NCBI RefSeq assembly: GCF_019649055.1
Contig: NW_026570295.1
Coordinates: 310,001-374,000, forward strand
Length of the DNA stretch: 64,000 nucleotides
Origin: Paramacrobiotus metropolitanus
Taxonomy: Eukaryota; Tardigrada; Eutardigrada; Parachela; Macrobiotidae
Direction: 5' to 3'
Part shown: piece by piece, positions 33,212 to 45,170 of the stretch
Numbering within the stretch: position 1 is the first letter of the stretch
How the letters are laid out: every line of letters starts with the position of its first letter
Position numbers and translations under genes: made by a program
The notes under the pieces: model-generated
The model's input: the letters and a program-made list of their open reading frames with translations, nothing else
What the model was told of the DNA's origin: nothing
Database searches by the model: none

Positions 33212-34872
33212 TGTGAGGAGGGGCGCGTACTGCAGTTTTCACCACTGACTGTTCGGTAATTTCGTGGATTGTGTGTGTGCCGTGATTTGAGAGGTTTTTG
33301 ATGGGTTGAGTGATAAAGATAAGGCGCTCGTAAAACGACTGGTCAGTGATCGTTTCACCATTCGGCGCTTGCCGGCGTCTTGATAAACGCTGCGTGTGTG
33401 GAATGTGTGGGGCTTTTATGATTTAAAAGAAAGTTGCCGTTAAATGCCGGTGCATTATCGGCCGCCGAGGTTTGGCCCGTTGAATCTTATCGGGATGATT
33501 TATATTATATTTTTGCTGCGAACAATGCCGGCTAACGCCAGCGGAGTCGGTCAAATGCGGCTGTGATTCACGGGGAAAAATGCAGTGGATTGTTATAGGG
33601 TGTAATGCATGAATGACATAATCGCGCGGTGATACCAATGTCACGCTACTTGTCAATTGTTAGCATGCAGATTAAGATTTCGCCGCATTATGACAGAATC
33701 AAAATTATTATCAATAACGTTAATGACATAAAAATATGTACATTGCCTTTAACTGCATTTGCAAACGTGATGTACGGACAGCTGCATAATTATGGTTAAT
33801 TTTAATGTTTCAAAGCCTTTTTCGGATCCTCAACATCAAAAAGATGGTTTATTAAAATTTTTACTAATAGCGATTAGTCGATTACATAATAACAACAGAT
33901 TTTATTTAAAAAATGTTCGTATTAACAATCTTTCAAATTTATTTTAATGCAGAAACTATACATAATGATTTTATATGCAAAATTATTACAAAATTTATAA
34001 TTTAATTCAATGTTTTTGTATAAGCAGTTTTTCTTTAAATTTTACATTAATTCAAAAGAGAAATCAATTTTACATCCAAAAAATTATTACATATTTTATA
34101 TAAACGGGAAGTTTATTTTAAATCTTAGAAAATCGTCCAAACTGGACTTTAAATTTGCACCTGCCTTTTTCAAAGCGATCTTTGAACCTTGTTTTAATTT
34201 TTTTATCCATACTTTCCGACCGGAAGTTACTGAACAACCATTTTCGTAGCACTGTGCACAGATTATCTGACTATAGAACATAAGAATTAAAGTGCTGTTT
34301 TAAATGCATCAGTTGTAAATGGATAGAATGGCATATGCATAATATGGAAGCCCCATCAGATCGATTTCCTTAATACCTGCACGTAAAGTTAAAAACTGAT
34401 TTGCCTTCAATTTAAAACCGTCAGTGCAATTTCTCTCTGCATATATGTCTCGGTAGACGTCTTATAGCGAATTATAATATCGACTGGGAATACATTTTAT
34501 TTGTCTAATGATTTAAAAATCCATTTGTCAATATCCGCTACATATTAGGCCGGATTATCAGTTCTACTGCAACGGTATACACGGACAGGCTGGCTGCAGC
34601 AGGCGTACGGAATGTGTGTGAGTGTTTGCCCTGGATGGACATGTATATTCATCATCCCGGCAACGGCTGCATTGTTCAGCGGATCATCATCGTCATCAGC
34701 CGGCTACCGAGTCAACACATAACACTGGCCTCCATTGTCCCTGATAAGACTGTAACGCTCCGGCGTTGACACAAGGGATTAACTCCTTACCTTCCTGAAC
34801 CGTTCGTCTGATGGTGAAAATTTTACATTTCTAGTCCAGTAGAAAATTTCTCACAATTCTCACACAAGACGC
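33212..34872. other. Intergenic between divergent genes
   Basis: It is the 5' flank of the LRR gene (-) and of the adaptor-like gene (+). AT-rich in the middle (33660-34300). No exon was recognised. Confidence 0.45.
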
Positions 34873-34874
34873 GT

Positions 34875-34880
34875 TATAAA
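34875..34880 (+). promoter_or_regulatory. TATAAA box upstream of the adaptor-like gene
   Basis: TATAAA in the context GCGTTATAAAATCGCG lies 76 bp before the ATG at 34956, a plausible distance for a short 5' UTR. Confidence 0.5.
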
Positions 34881-34955
34881 ATCGCGTTCGCGGATATATA
34901 TGCGCAAAAATATTTGGATTTTTAAAAATTTCTCACAATTTTTAAAGAATTTATC

Positions 34956-35420
34956 ATGGGTTGTAATGTACTGCATTTGCTAAAACGGTTATTCCAGCGT
35001 AAAGATCCAACAACCCCGCCCGTTGATGATTCCGATTACGGGTTTATTCCCTATGCTTGTAGTTCCCCCACGCAGGAAGGGGAGCAGACGCATTTCTACG
35101 AGGAGATCGCGTATGCCGATGCGTCATCTCCCGACGACCTTTCGATGACGAAACGCCGTATCGTTATTGTGCAGCCGTATGAAGTGGTGACCCTGATTCA
35201 GAAGAGCGACCCGCCGTATGATCCCTGGCGCCGTCGGGAAGAGCCGGCGCGGTCATTTATACAAAGTCGTTTACACGCTGTACAGGATAACGATCCAGGG
35301 AAATTAGGACCACCCGGGCGACCGGTAGATGCCCGCCTGCTGTATAAGACGGCCACGCCCACACGTTTATCACATTATCCCAGTAATTTATCGCCCTATT
35401 ACGCCACGATTGAAGTGTAA
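34956..35420 (+). CDS. Lipid-anchored, Tyr-rich adaptor-like protein
   Basis: A single exon of 154 residues, GC-rich against AT-rich flanks, with a TATA box 76 bp upstream. The N terminus MGC followed by a basic-hydrophobic stretch (LLKRLFQRK) matches the signal for myristoylation on Gly2 and palmitoylation on Cys3, as in Src-family kinases and their membrane adaptors. No membrane helix or folded domain is visible. Residues 47-55 read FYEEIAYAD. Tyr48-Glu-Glu-Ile is the classic preferred ligand of Src-type SH2 domains once phosphorylated. Other Tyr sites are DYGFIPY (28-33), PPYDPW and the end SPYYATIEV. The final IEV fits a class II PDZ ligand. It looks like a scaffold on the inner membrane face. 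The function is inferred from short motifs; no homologous family is recognised. Confidence 0.6.
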   Translation: MGCNVLHLLKRLFQRKDPTTPPVDDSDYGFIPYACSSPTQEGEQTHFYEEIAYADASSPDDLSMTKRRIVIVQPYEVVTLIQKSDPPYDPWRRREEPARSFIQSRLHAVQDNDPGKLGPPGRPVDARLLYKTATPTRLSHYPSNLSPYYATIEV

Positions 35421-35845
35421 CGCGCGTCTGTTAATTCTTCTTATTTATTTTAGTTAAATATGTTTTATTATTTAATAATTATTAATTTTATTCTGCATCC
35501 GGTTTTCTGTAAAAGTTATTCATGCACGCTCTTTGATTTTTATTTTTAATTATTATCAAATTCCCGCTCGCGCTTTCACTTGGCAACGATGATGTCCAGC
35601 ATGTCAACGATAATGTCATTCTTTTAAAAAAATATTAATTCATTTAAAAAACGATTATTGTAATAATTTCTCTCTCGTTGCAATTCAACATTTAATGCGA
35701 ACTAATTGGATCAAAGTGTGCTACAATGATAGATGTCTGTACTATGTATAACGCGGAAAGTAGAAAAAATAGAATGCCCACGCGAGTGATGTACAGTCGG
35801 GAAGCGGATGCTGGGAGCAGCCGGAGAACGCCAGTAAATAATGCC

Positions 35846-38477
35846 ATGGCACTGAGCTTCATTACTCTGCTCAGTCATCTAAGTACGCGATAAACTGCCG
35901 CAGCCTTGTAAGTTGTTTAAATGCGCCAGTAATCTACTTGCATATCCTGCTATATCTATAAATTTGATAAAACAGTACTGATCAGTTTGTATTATAATTC
36001 TTTTTTATTTGTTTATAGTATTTTTATATGTATATACAATATAAATAAAATCAATTTTGATTAAACATTAGAAAAGACATTTACTGGAAATAAATTATAT
36101 TAAATAATAATAACTTAACCCAGCCATGTAAATATGTAGCTGATTAACGTATTTCTGCTTGTCCTCTTGTCCCATGTGCCGACTGAAAACTACGGATTTT
36201 ATCCTTAACAGATTGTGTGCAAAGTCTACGCTGCAATATATGCCAAGGGGATATCATCAATTCAATAGCCCCGGAAATGAGAAAATGTACGCATTCTATA
36301 TTTTGATAGGTAGCGGTATATAGAGGGCAAAACTAAGCGTGTTCCACGGTTCCCCTGTATTGCTGCCGTCACCCGCCTGGAGTGTGACGTTACGGCAGTA
36401 CATATGATTAAATCTGGCGCGGTACATAAGCGCCATGTTCAGCCACAACGTAAAACTCCAGCCGCCCTGAGCCGGGTGACGGCAGCAGTAGCCGGAAACG
36501 GTGGAACACGTTTAGTTTTGCCCCTTATATAACCGGTACCGGTACAGACGGGACTCTATGCATGCTTTTTGGCGGCACGAGTGTACTTTGTACTAAGTCA
36601 GCATGCCGCTTCACATTGACTGCACACATCGCTTTTTTATCGTTTTTTTATTAATTTCATTAATACTAGATTTTTTAAAATAATATTATTGTTCGATGTC
36701 TTTTTTTACACGTCGATGCACTGTTTGCACAATTAAACATGTGTTTAAGGCAGGATAGTAATAGCACAATAACCGTGACAAACGTGGACATTTCCCTGTA
36801 CATGGTAATTAACGTGAACATTTTAATTTCACAATTTTACAAAGCGTTTTTCTTAAAAGTAAAATGTCAAACGTAATAAAAAGCCATATTTTTTGTTGCT
36901 ATCGAATACGCATACCATCTAATAATACGTAACTGTTATGCTTTTCTGGATGCTTTCAGGCGACGGATCCAACTACCAGCTGCAGTTGACCGAATGCCCC
37001 ACCAATGCCAAATATCTGTGCCATCAATATGTGTTCCCCGACACACAAAGCGGTCCGCACAGCCGTATGTGAACTCCAGTACATTGATCCTTTATTTTAT
37101 GTACTATTTCTAACAATAAATAACATGCACGCAAACGAATTGCCATGTTATATACGTATGTATGGCTTGCTGTTAGGTTATCGCCGGCTGAAGTTTTACC
37201 CAAACATTGTGAATAGGATAGAAATATATATAATTACTTACTATTATTTGTTATTTATCTACTGTATCTGTTATCAAACTAAGTGTAGTAAACGTAAACT
37301 ACGTAAGTAAAGGCTAAAATTCATCTCTTTCTTCAGCGAAATATGGCGTTGCTACAGGTATATTTACGTACTTATTTCGCCAGAGTTATTTCATTTACAG
37401 TGGATACGTACTCCGTATTTGTATTGCTGTACTTAAACTTCATAAACTGAAATTCTTAAACCTCAAACTAATTACTACTACTAAATTAACAATCCAAATA
37501 TCAATATAATGTAGATAACAATTAAATGTGAATGTAGTGAAAATTATAATTAAATAGTAATTTTATTTGTTAGAAAGGTAATATCAGTATTGCTTAACTT
37601 AAATAACTTAAATAAATCCAAACCAAAAACTTAAATACGAAAAACTTAAATAAATCTGGTAACAAAAACAGTATCTCTGCTGCAGCGTACTACCACTTCA
37701 AAGGGTGTCGCGAGGCCACCGGCCGGGTGGCGGTGACCATCTCCCCGCCGAAATTACCGGTGGTGGGTCAGCAGTGCCACTGGGACGGGACGCATTCCTG
37801 CTGGTGTGACACGGACGGATGTAATAGTCACACGCCGGAGCAGATCAACCGGCTGCCCATGCAGTACATGCTGGGCCGCGTCAACGGGCCGGAAGTGCTG
37901 CAGCTGGAGATGCAGGATGCCGCGGATTACCTGCCCTTCCGTTCTCTGGCCATGCCCGCCATGGACATGTCCCGTATAGGTAGGCCACTGCACGCAGTAC
38001 AGTTCAGTTAATTTACTTAATTCCAATTTTTTATTTTCCTAAATTCAGTTGTAATATACGAATATCATTAATATTTTTATGATATTATGTGAAATACCAT
38101 GATAGTATGTGAAATACCATACCAATGTGAAATACCATACTCAGCAGTGAGATTCGCGACCACGTAACCAGCGGGATTGCGAGGGTAAAAGTTCATCAAA
38201 ACGATTAACGATTTAAATAGTTTAATAGCACATACTCGTACTTGTATTGGGTGACTGATGGAAATAATTCACATTTTTTAGAGCTGTCTATAAAATGCAC
38301 GCTTTCATATTTTTGTTGCAGTAAATGTTTCACTTTATACGTCTTTATCCGTAAATAAATAGATTCATCCATAAATAAATTTTTCCAGGAAACTTCACCG
38401 TATCGTCTGCCTCCATGGATTCGGCACTGGCGACCGGAAGTTACATTTTCTCCTTTGCTTTTCTGCTAATCATGTGA
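35846..38477 (+). CDS. Ly6/uPAR three-finger GPI-anchored protein, five exons
   Basis: Exons are 35846-35882, 36212-36286, 36960-37064, 37686-37979 and 38389-38477. All introns are phase 1 GT-AG; the total is 600 nt and 199 residues. A signal peptide (MALSFITLLSHLNCVQS) leads into LRCNICQG. The mature domain has ten Cys at 20, 23, 38, 50, 58, 80, 103, 111, 113 and 118, ending CDTDGCN. This is the complete Ly6/LU pattern (C-x2-C start and CN end), predicted to form five disulfides and a three-finger fold. A linker of about 60 residues follows, then a short hydrophobic C terminus (YIFSFAFLLIM) that fits a GPI-attachment signal. Insect relatives such as quiver/sleepless and boudin act at the cell surface on channels or junctions; a similar role is inferred. 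Start: ATG at 35846 in context GCCATGG. Intron 2 holds a foldback element. Confidence 0.82.
36309..36541. mobile_element. Foldback (MITE-like) element in Ly6 intron 2
   Basis: The left arm from about 36309 (GGTAGCGGTA, GGGCAAAACTAAGCGTGTTC, TGCTGCCGTCACCCG) pairs with the right arm ending at about 36541 (CGGGTGACGGCAGCA, GTTTAGTTTTGCCCC, ACCGGTACC). Each arm is about 100 nt with few mismatches around a small centre. It carries no coding frame. Confidence 0.8.
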
Positions 38478-38699
38478 CTGATGTGAGACCGGATTTTGTC
38501 ATAACAGACCTTTAACAGTCTTCCACAGATTTTGTATTAATTTACCGAATAAAAATCTTCCTGAAAGTCGGGAATAAATACAAAAAATCAACAGAAAAAA
38601 TGTCGCAGTATAATGAGTATACAAATTTCTAAAAAAATCCAACACAAGCAGTATCAAGTTATCAACAGCGTTTACAACGTTTCCAGCGTCTCTTCATCG

Positions 38700-38870
38700 A
38701 ATTCATCATAAAAAATATGCGTAAAAATAATTAACGAAATAATTTGCACTTTATTGCCATTAATTTTGTCCTTTGTAACACATTCGTAAATTAAATTTCT
38801 TGTTCACTCTAATCTATAATTTTCAAATATAGAAAAATAATTTTTTTTTAAAAAAATTGACGAATCATAT
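38700..38870 (+). repeat. Direct repeat with 24598-24775
   Basis: The same ordered blocks as the copy at 24598-24775 (TTTGTCCTTTGTAACAC, CAAATATAGAAAAATAAT), same orientation. It lies 3' of the Ly6 gene. Confidence 0.65.
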
Positions 38871-40294
38871 GCCTGAATAGACTACACAGCACTATATGTA
38901 GTGACTAGTCTATAACTCCCGATATGAAGGCGCTGACATTGAAACACGCCGATTACTCTTAAATGCTGGTAACTTTTTTGCTGGATTAAATTGAATGATT
39001 CTATGCTAATCGCAGCACTGCATGCCGATAATCTTTTTTTTCTTGTTGGAGGCGATTTTGGTTTGAATTGATTTGCCTCCTGCAGTTGTTGTGATATAAT
39101 CATTTTTCAAACTAATATTATATGCTTTATACGAATAGAATAATGTGATAGAGTCAGTGCCAATTTTATCAGTTTATTCCCGGAACGAATAGGAATACAA
39201 GTATACTTAATCAGAAATGATATCTGTATCTGCCGAGTTTATACACGCACTTTGATGCAGCATAATATCAGATAATTATCAGGATTTTTTTAAATTATTA
39301 TTTCACCAGAAGGAATGATTAGTATTTTCAAAAAAGTAAATTTACACTTGATAATGGGATATTTTTGAAATATCTGAATATATTATAGAAATATTCCGAA
39401 AACTTCGAAATTATTCTAAAAATAATCCAAAAATGTCTAAAACAGTCATAAAGCATTAAGAAATTCTTGATTATTCTAAAACTCTTGCAAAATAAGCAAA
39501 ACTTTTCTGGAATACTCCAAAAATATTTATTTACTCAAAAAATACTCTGGACAATTCGAAAAAACGTAAAACGTTTTTATGTAAAACGTGTTTAGAGAAT
39601 TTAAAAATGGTATACTGTAATATGTAGATATCTAAAAAAAGCCTGTCGAAGGAAAAATTACAAAACCTTTAAAACGGTAGTAAATATTTCAAAGAAACTG
39701 CAAGATGTAAAGATGCTCCAAGGGAATGTAAAAATAATAAATGACATATCGAGACCGTTATTTATCGAAAGATTTGACAAGCTCGGCTAATTCCACAGTG
39801 GACGTCCCGGTCTCCGTCATGGCTTCCTCAATCTGCTCCCTGACCTCCCGTGCCCTTTGATGGAACTTTCCCTCCCCTTTTTCCTCAAACTCCCCGACTT
39901 CCCGCAGCGCGCGGGCGATCTCCTCGGCCGGAAGTAGGCGTTCTGGTTTGTAGCCCGTTCCCCGGAGGCGGACGCCGACCCCTTGGTTCTCGATGGCTGT
40001 CCCGATCATCAACTGGTCGGCCAACATGGGGAAGGAAACGATGGGGACGCCGTTGCTGAGGGCCTCCAACGTCCCGTTCCAGCCGGAGTGGCTGAGGATG
40101 ACCGCCACCTGGGGCGTGGCTAGCACGCGCTTCTGTGGCACCCAGGGGAGGATGAGGAAGTCCGGGTGACTGGCGACTTCCGGTGGGAGCTGCGCTTCGT
40201 GGCCGGCGCGCAGGGACCACAAAACCGGCTTTTTCACAGAGACGAGGGCTTTCCCTAAGGGGGTGATCCATTTTAAAAAATTTGTATAACCATT

Positions 40295-40400
40295 TAAAAT
40301 TGGGAGCCACTCCGTACACACCCTTGCGCTAGCTTTTACAAAAGGTTGTGTACGCAGTAAAAAAAATAAAGGGTGGTGTACGGAGTGGGCACCTTAAAAA
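40295..40400. repeat. Hairpin in the intron of the broken UGT
   Basis: GGGAGCCACTCCGTACACACC (about 40302-40322) pairs with GGTGTACGGAGTGGGCACC (about 40375-40393). Arms are near 28 bp with mismatches and the spacer is about 50 bp. It is absent from the intact UGT intron. Confidence 0.6.
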
Positions 40401-41355
40401 TTTGATAGAGTGGATAATGCAGAAGGGGATATTTTACAAACACGCGCAGAATATCACAGGCTCAGTTGTCGTTGCAGTGGTGCACAACCGTAGAATAAAT
40501 GTTGCAATACAAGAACACTATCTACAGTAAATTCGCGAGTATATAAAAAAAGTAAGTTAGCTAGAGAATGATAAACGTGACGGTACTCACTAGTAAAAAT
40601 ATAACAAAATAAATGCAAACATTTTTTTAAATATTATGTGCTTGCCATAAAAATCTCTGTACAATGAAATACAAACATATCTGTCCATAGAAGTATACAT
40701 AAAATGGAAATAATAAAAACACTTGAAAGTAAAAAAAATACACCCGTAAATATGTACAAGCAAATTAAAATCTTTTTGTAAAATAAAATATTACTGTACT
40801 TGAAAACTTATGCAGTATCAGAAATGCATTCATAAGAAAAAATGCTGCTAGTGCTTAAAAAATAATCAATAAGAAAAACTAAAAAAGAACTGGAATTTAC
40901 TGAGTGATGATAACACGTACGAGTACTGTACAGATGTATTTGTGCCAACCTGTCTACGGTACTCTATTAAAGGATATGGCATATTCCCATTTCCCAATAC
41001 ATATTCGTACTGTAAATAATTATTGTCGATGACTGACTTAACATTTGTAATTTTTAAAAGAACAAAGGAAAGGATCTGACTACTGGTTACAAGTATTTGT
41101 GGCAGCCGCTGACATTGTACGGTACCCTAATAAAGTATATTTCCAGTAAATAGTGCCGCTTGTGTTGCCAATGGATTTTTAAGTAAAGCCACACCCACTC
41201 AACCGTGGCCGATGCATACCGTGGCCGATGGCCGAAAATAGTTTTTAAGTATACCAAGGGTTACTTTGTTTTCCTGCAAACATGAACTTTTTCGGAGGCG
41301 GAAGCCCCTAGGCCCCATGGAAAATAAAAGTGGCATGAAACTATTCCGTGTTTGA

Positions 41356-41442
41356 AACTATTACATACATGTCTATATCCATTTAAATGGTAAAAAAGGC
41401 TACTGAAACTATTACATACATGTCTATATCAATTTAAATGGT
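41356..41442. repeat. Tandem duplication of about 40 bp in the UGT2 intron
   Basis: GAAACTATTACATACATGTC, then TATATC and ATTTAAATGGTAA, occurs twice, about 47 bp apart, at 41357 and 41405. Confidence 0.75.
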
Positions 41443-43771
41443 AAGTAAATAAAAATGTGCAAAATAATATTTCTTTGAATAAAAAAAATATCCATACTTC
41501 TATATAATATTGGAATTAAAAAATATACCGAAAGACAGAAAAACAGAATAAAATAATAAAGGTTACCGATCTCCGCTAATTGCTCGGCTGCCGGCACCAT
41601 AAAATCGATCGAACCGAATGACACATATACCACCGACTGCGCCTCCTTGGTCTTCAACCACTTCTCCGGCTTGGAATCGGCCTCCGACGAGTCCTCGGGG
41701 ATAAACGGCCCCAGACAGTACACCGGCACTCGGGCCATATCCGGTCGCTCCCGGTTCATCTTCCCGATTTCCTCCCGTTCCATCGCCCGGAAGGAGTTGC
41801 AGATGATCCCGTCAACTTCCGGGAGAAGCTCCGAAATTGGCAGCAACAGCTCCTTAACGCCGGCCATTTGCCCGGCCAACGGCTGCCCGGCCGGCGGAAG
41901 CTCGTGGAAATGCTGGTGCTCCGCCGGGCTGACCACACGGGTGTCCGGGGTGAAGAGAAGGAACCAGCGCACCAGACTGATGGGCGACGACTGAAAGAAG
42001 TAGTAGCGCACCCCGGAAAGGCGGTGCCGCATCACCGGCCCGGTGAGGGACACGTCGAAGAGGAGGACGCCGGATGGTCTCCCCGTTGGACAGTCGGATC
42101 GGGGCGTCACCGGCGGCTTCGACACTGGCGGCCACTTCCCGCATAAAGTCCTCGACAGCCGGGTTGATCACGTGGTTCAGGGCGTGGAAGGCGCCGACCA
42201 GGTCGTCGTGGCCGAGGTCCTCCTGGAGGCGGTCCTCGATGGGGAGGAGGTGGAGGTCTTCGTCCGCGGGGACAGCTCGGAATTCGGCCTCGGCCAGTTC
42301 TTCAGCTTTGTGGCGGGATACTGCAAAGGTGATGGAATGGCGGTGGTGGGCGGCGAGTTTGCGGGATAACAAGAGGAGGGGCATCAAGTGGCCGTAGGCG
42401 GGGCCGGTGACCACCAGGATCTGCTTACGACCGGAAGTGGCCATGTCTGCTGCGGGTGCCACAAAAGCGTGAAACAATCCGTTGCGATGCTATTCAGAAC
42501 GAAATCAGCTGTACTTCTGACAGGGTGTACAGAGTACTATAAGTATATTCTAAAAAGATCTGCAATCGAAACATGCAGTTGTAATTATGTAGTACTTCGA
42601 CATTTCTACCCAATTTGCACATTTGCACAATATTTTTATGGGTTCCGGACACCACAGACACGGTATTCTTCGAGCTGTTCCATGTAAAAACAACTTTTCG
42701 AATAATTAGTGAGTACTGATAATTATTGTTTCTATACAAGCTTGTACAAGAGATTAATAAAAAAATTATCAAGTTTTTCTTTTGTGGAACAACGTGAAGA
42801 ATACCTTGTCTCTGCCATATGGTTTCCGGGACCCCAGTCTACTGCGAAACGTCCGGAATGCGAAAAATGTCGAAGTGTGCCATTTGGTTTTTGGCTTTTG
42901 CCTATACCATTAAAGCTACACTGAGAAGAAACCGATGCGGTAACGGTAACGCACGAATTACTCACGTGTCAGCGGTGTCCGGAAATTGAGGTTCCAGCTG
43001 CAAAACGAAAACTGAGGATGTGGTGGTACCTATAAGTGGTATAAGATGTGGTGCTTATACGCTTTTTACCGAGTATAAATCCGAAGGACCTCGTGCCAGG
43101 TGAAATATTACAGTACAATGCCCTCAACAATACGAATACAACGGACACGCTTTAGCAAAGTGAATACTACATGTTGTAATTTTATTTCTCAATATGTATA
43201 AGGCGAGCATCCCTCAACAAAACTGATCAAATGAAGAATTTGTCCCAATTAACTACATGTTGTCGCGCGTTGTTGGTTAAATAATCGTGGCTGCCGTGTG
43301 GTGTGCCTGGAGCACTTCAGTAGCGAAATCAAAACAACTAGCCGAATAAAGCAATCGCAAAGTACGGCTGTGTTTTTTTGCCGGCGTACAGTAACTGCTT
43401 GACGGTTGATGGTACAAACTCTCGCTGTGGAATACGGCCCAGGTAATCTGTTACTGTTCATATTGTAACTGTCATTCGATAAGTGATATATGGTAACCTA
43501 CAACACAAAACAAACGTAGTACAGAGCTGTAGGTGCGCTGTACACGTTGGCAACATTTTATTCAGATTGGCGGTAAAAAACATTCACTTCTATACCAGTA
43601 GATTTTCACTGATTACACAGCCTCAGCCGACAACAGAAATATCAATAAAAGACAACGGAGATTATGTTGTCAACATTATGGCCAGGTGCTACCGAACATT
43701 AAACTACCCAATGTGCAAGGGACTTCGTAAATGTGGTTACACTGAAAGCCGAGAGCGCCATGCGTACGGAT

Positions 43772-44234
43772 AGGTACTTATGTGAAACCACTTTCGTGAA
43801 GTGCACTGTAGCTGTACAGTTCTGTAACTTCTGTTTATGTACGTATACGCCTTCTTGTCGCTATGCTCGATAGTTATTATGAGCCTTTTTTCCATTACAG
43901 GCACCAATAAAGGAATCATCAAAGTGCGCCTGTAATTATATATACGAGTATTCATTAAAAAAGCAATGGCCAATCGGCTGTGATTTGGCCGTGTATTGGG
44001 ATTTCGTTTACTTTTTTTGACTAGTCTTGTAAAGTGTGTGAGCCTGTGTTGTTGATGCTGTTGCAAGTTTCAAGCCTGATATAACTAACAATTACCTGAC
44101 ACAACACAACTCCTAGCGGAGGGTTCGAACTTCCTACAGTATATGAATTTTGTTTTCAAGATAGTGATGCTCGAAACAGTTTTTACAAAAACAGCAATTT
44201 TCAGAAATTTTTTACGAAATCTTGTACGAAGAGT
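43772..44234. other. Intergenic, no gene recognised
   Basis: Boundary between the inverted duplication and the MAM array. No exon was seen. Confidence 0.4.
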
Positions 44235-44249
44235 TCAATCGCCACGCAC

Positions 44250-44495
44250 CGGCTTCCGCGTGTATAGAAGGATGTTGTGGATGGCCACGAAGCTGATGGG
44301 TTGTGTGAAGAGACTGGTCAGCTGCAGTTGTCGGCGCGGAGCATTGGGATCGATGCGGATGTTGACCAGCGCCAGATTCCACAGTCCGAACGGTGCCGGA
44401 CCGAAATGCGCGCATTCCGAGGTCGGCTCCACATCGGAGGTGACTGTGTACAGCGAGACGCCGGTGCAACCGCGATCACTGGCGCGGTAATAAAA
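44250..44495 (-). pseudogene. MAM domain, C-terminal half exon (unit 1)
   Basis: An open exon with acceptor GTTGTGTTGCAG and donor CCG|GTGCGT. It reads YYRASDRGCTGVSLYTV, FGPAPFGLWNLALVNI and SFVAIHNILL, the second half of a MAM adhesion domain with its C-terminal W and (F)VAIDDI blocks. The normal Asp-Asp of VAIDDI is His-Asn here. The N-half at 44985-45170 should precede it, but I find no donor that joins the two in frame. The best of the MAM exons, though probably not part of a working gene. Confidence 0.65.
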
Positions 44496-44984
44496 CTGCA
44501 ACACAACCAGTTAATTACCGACACTGAAAAAGGAAATTTTTTTCCAATCATTATCTCGGGCCCAAGTTGCACATAAACCAGGACTGGATTTTAACTACAA
44601 TAAACTAGGAAATAAATTAGTTATTTGCAACAAGCAAAGGTCAACGTGATACTTGCCACTGTGACAGATCTGATAGTATTCTACACACCGGCACTTGCAT
44701 AAATGAAGATGAAACTTAACAAGAATGCCATAACGGCACTACGAGACCATACAAAACCGTAGAAAAAAGGCTAATTTGTGTCTCGTGTCCGTTATTTGGG
44801 CTCAACCAGTTATTTTCAACAATAAAGAATGCGAATACAAAATAACTAACTTTTTTGTAATAAATCAAGTATTTTCCACAGTAAGTATTACGTAGTAATT
44901 ATTGTATTACTAAATAAGTAAAATGGATATTTAATAATGGATGTTTTGCTAATGTTTTTATATACTCAAAGGAAATTGCAGTAG

Positions 44985-45170
44985 GAAGAGCGTCGCGTTG
45001 ATGATGGGACTGATGAGGCTGGCCCGGTGGCCGGTGTAGCCGCGGGGCGTGGCCATGTAGTTGCCGGCGTGGGCGGAGACGTTGTTGTGCGAGGTGGACA
45101 CCGTCCACGGGATGGAGTCCAGGTTGCGCCAGGCGCACAGGATGTTGGCCTCGAAAATGCAGGAAATCTC
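44985..45170 (-). pseudogene. MAM domain, N-terminal half exon (unit 1)
   Basis: An open stretch reading ISCIFEANILCAWRNLD, WTVSTSHNN, HAGNYMATPRGYTGHRASL and ISPIINATL. It has the C-F-E, C-x-W, H-x-G-x-Y and L-x-S-P marks of a MAM N-half. No usable donor follows (only TTTGA|GTATAT, out of frame with the next exon). Confidence 0.6.

Larger units (their letters stand above)
39758..42444 (-). pseudogene. Plant-type UDP-glycosyltransferase, frameshifted copy
   Basis: Exons are 42444-41567 and 40254-39758, matching the gene at 21949-23718 with the same splice phases and the same 497-nt second exon. Exon 1 is 878 nt against 889 nt. The difference is one in-frame codon (Tyr of LGYHDDL lost) and an 8-bp deletion between 42064 and 42065, just before LLFD, which holds the catalytic Asp. 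The deletion shifts the frame from about residue 127, and translation would end at 41854 after 196 residues. Downstream of the deletion the original frame is open to the splice donor, and exon 2 with its full donor box (WVPQKRVLATP to LADQ) is open to the stop. Loss is therefore recent, or an assembly error. The truncated product would lack the donor-binding domain. Confidence 0.85.
38990..43710 (-). repeat. Right arm of the large inverted duplication (carries broken UGT)
   Basis: Reverse-complement match to 20690-24580. It is longer, mainly because the UGT intron here is 1312 bp rather than 384 bp. Confidence 0.85.

Noticed and set aside
40254-40321. Extra N-terminal residues ahead of UGT exon 2 (open frame from 40321) as an alternative short UGT
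   Set aside because: They are intron sequence before the conserved CCCCTTAG acceptor; the homologous intact gene splices at the same point.
44110-44140. GGGTTCGAACTTCC as a tRNA B box
   Set aside because: No matching A box or cloverleaf could be drawn around it. No tRNA or rRNA was recognised anywhere in the window.
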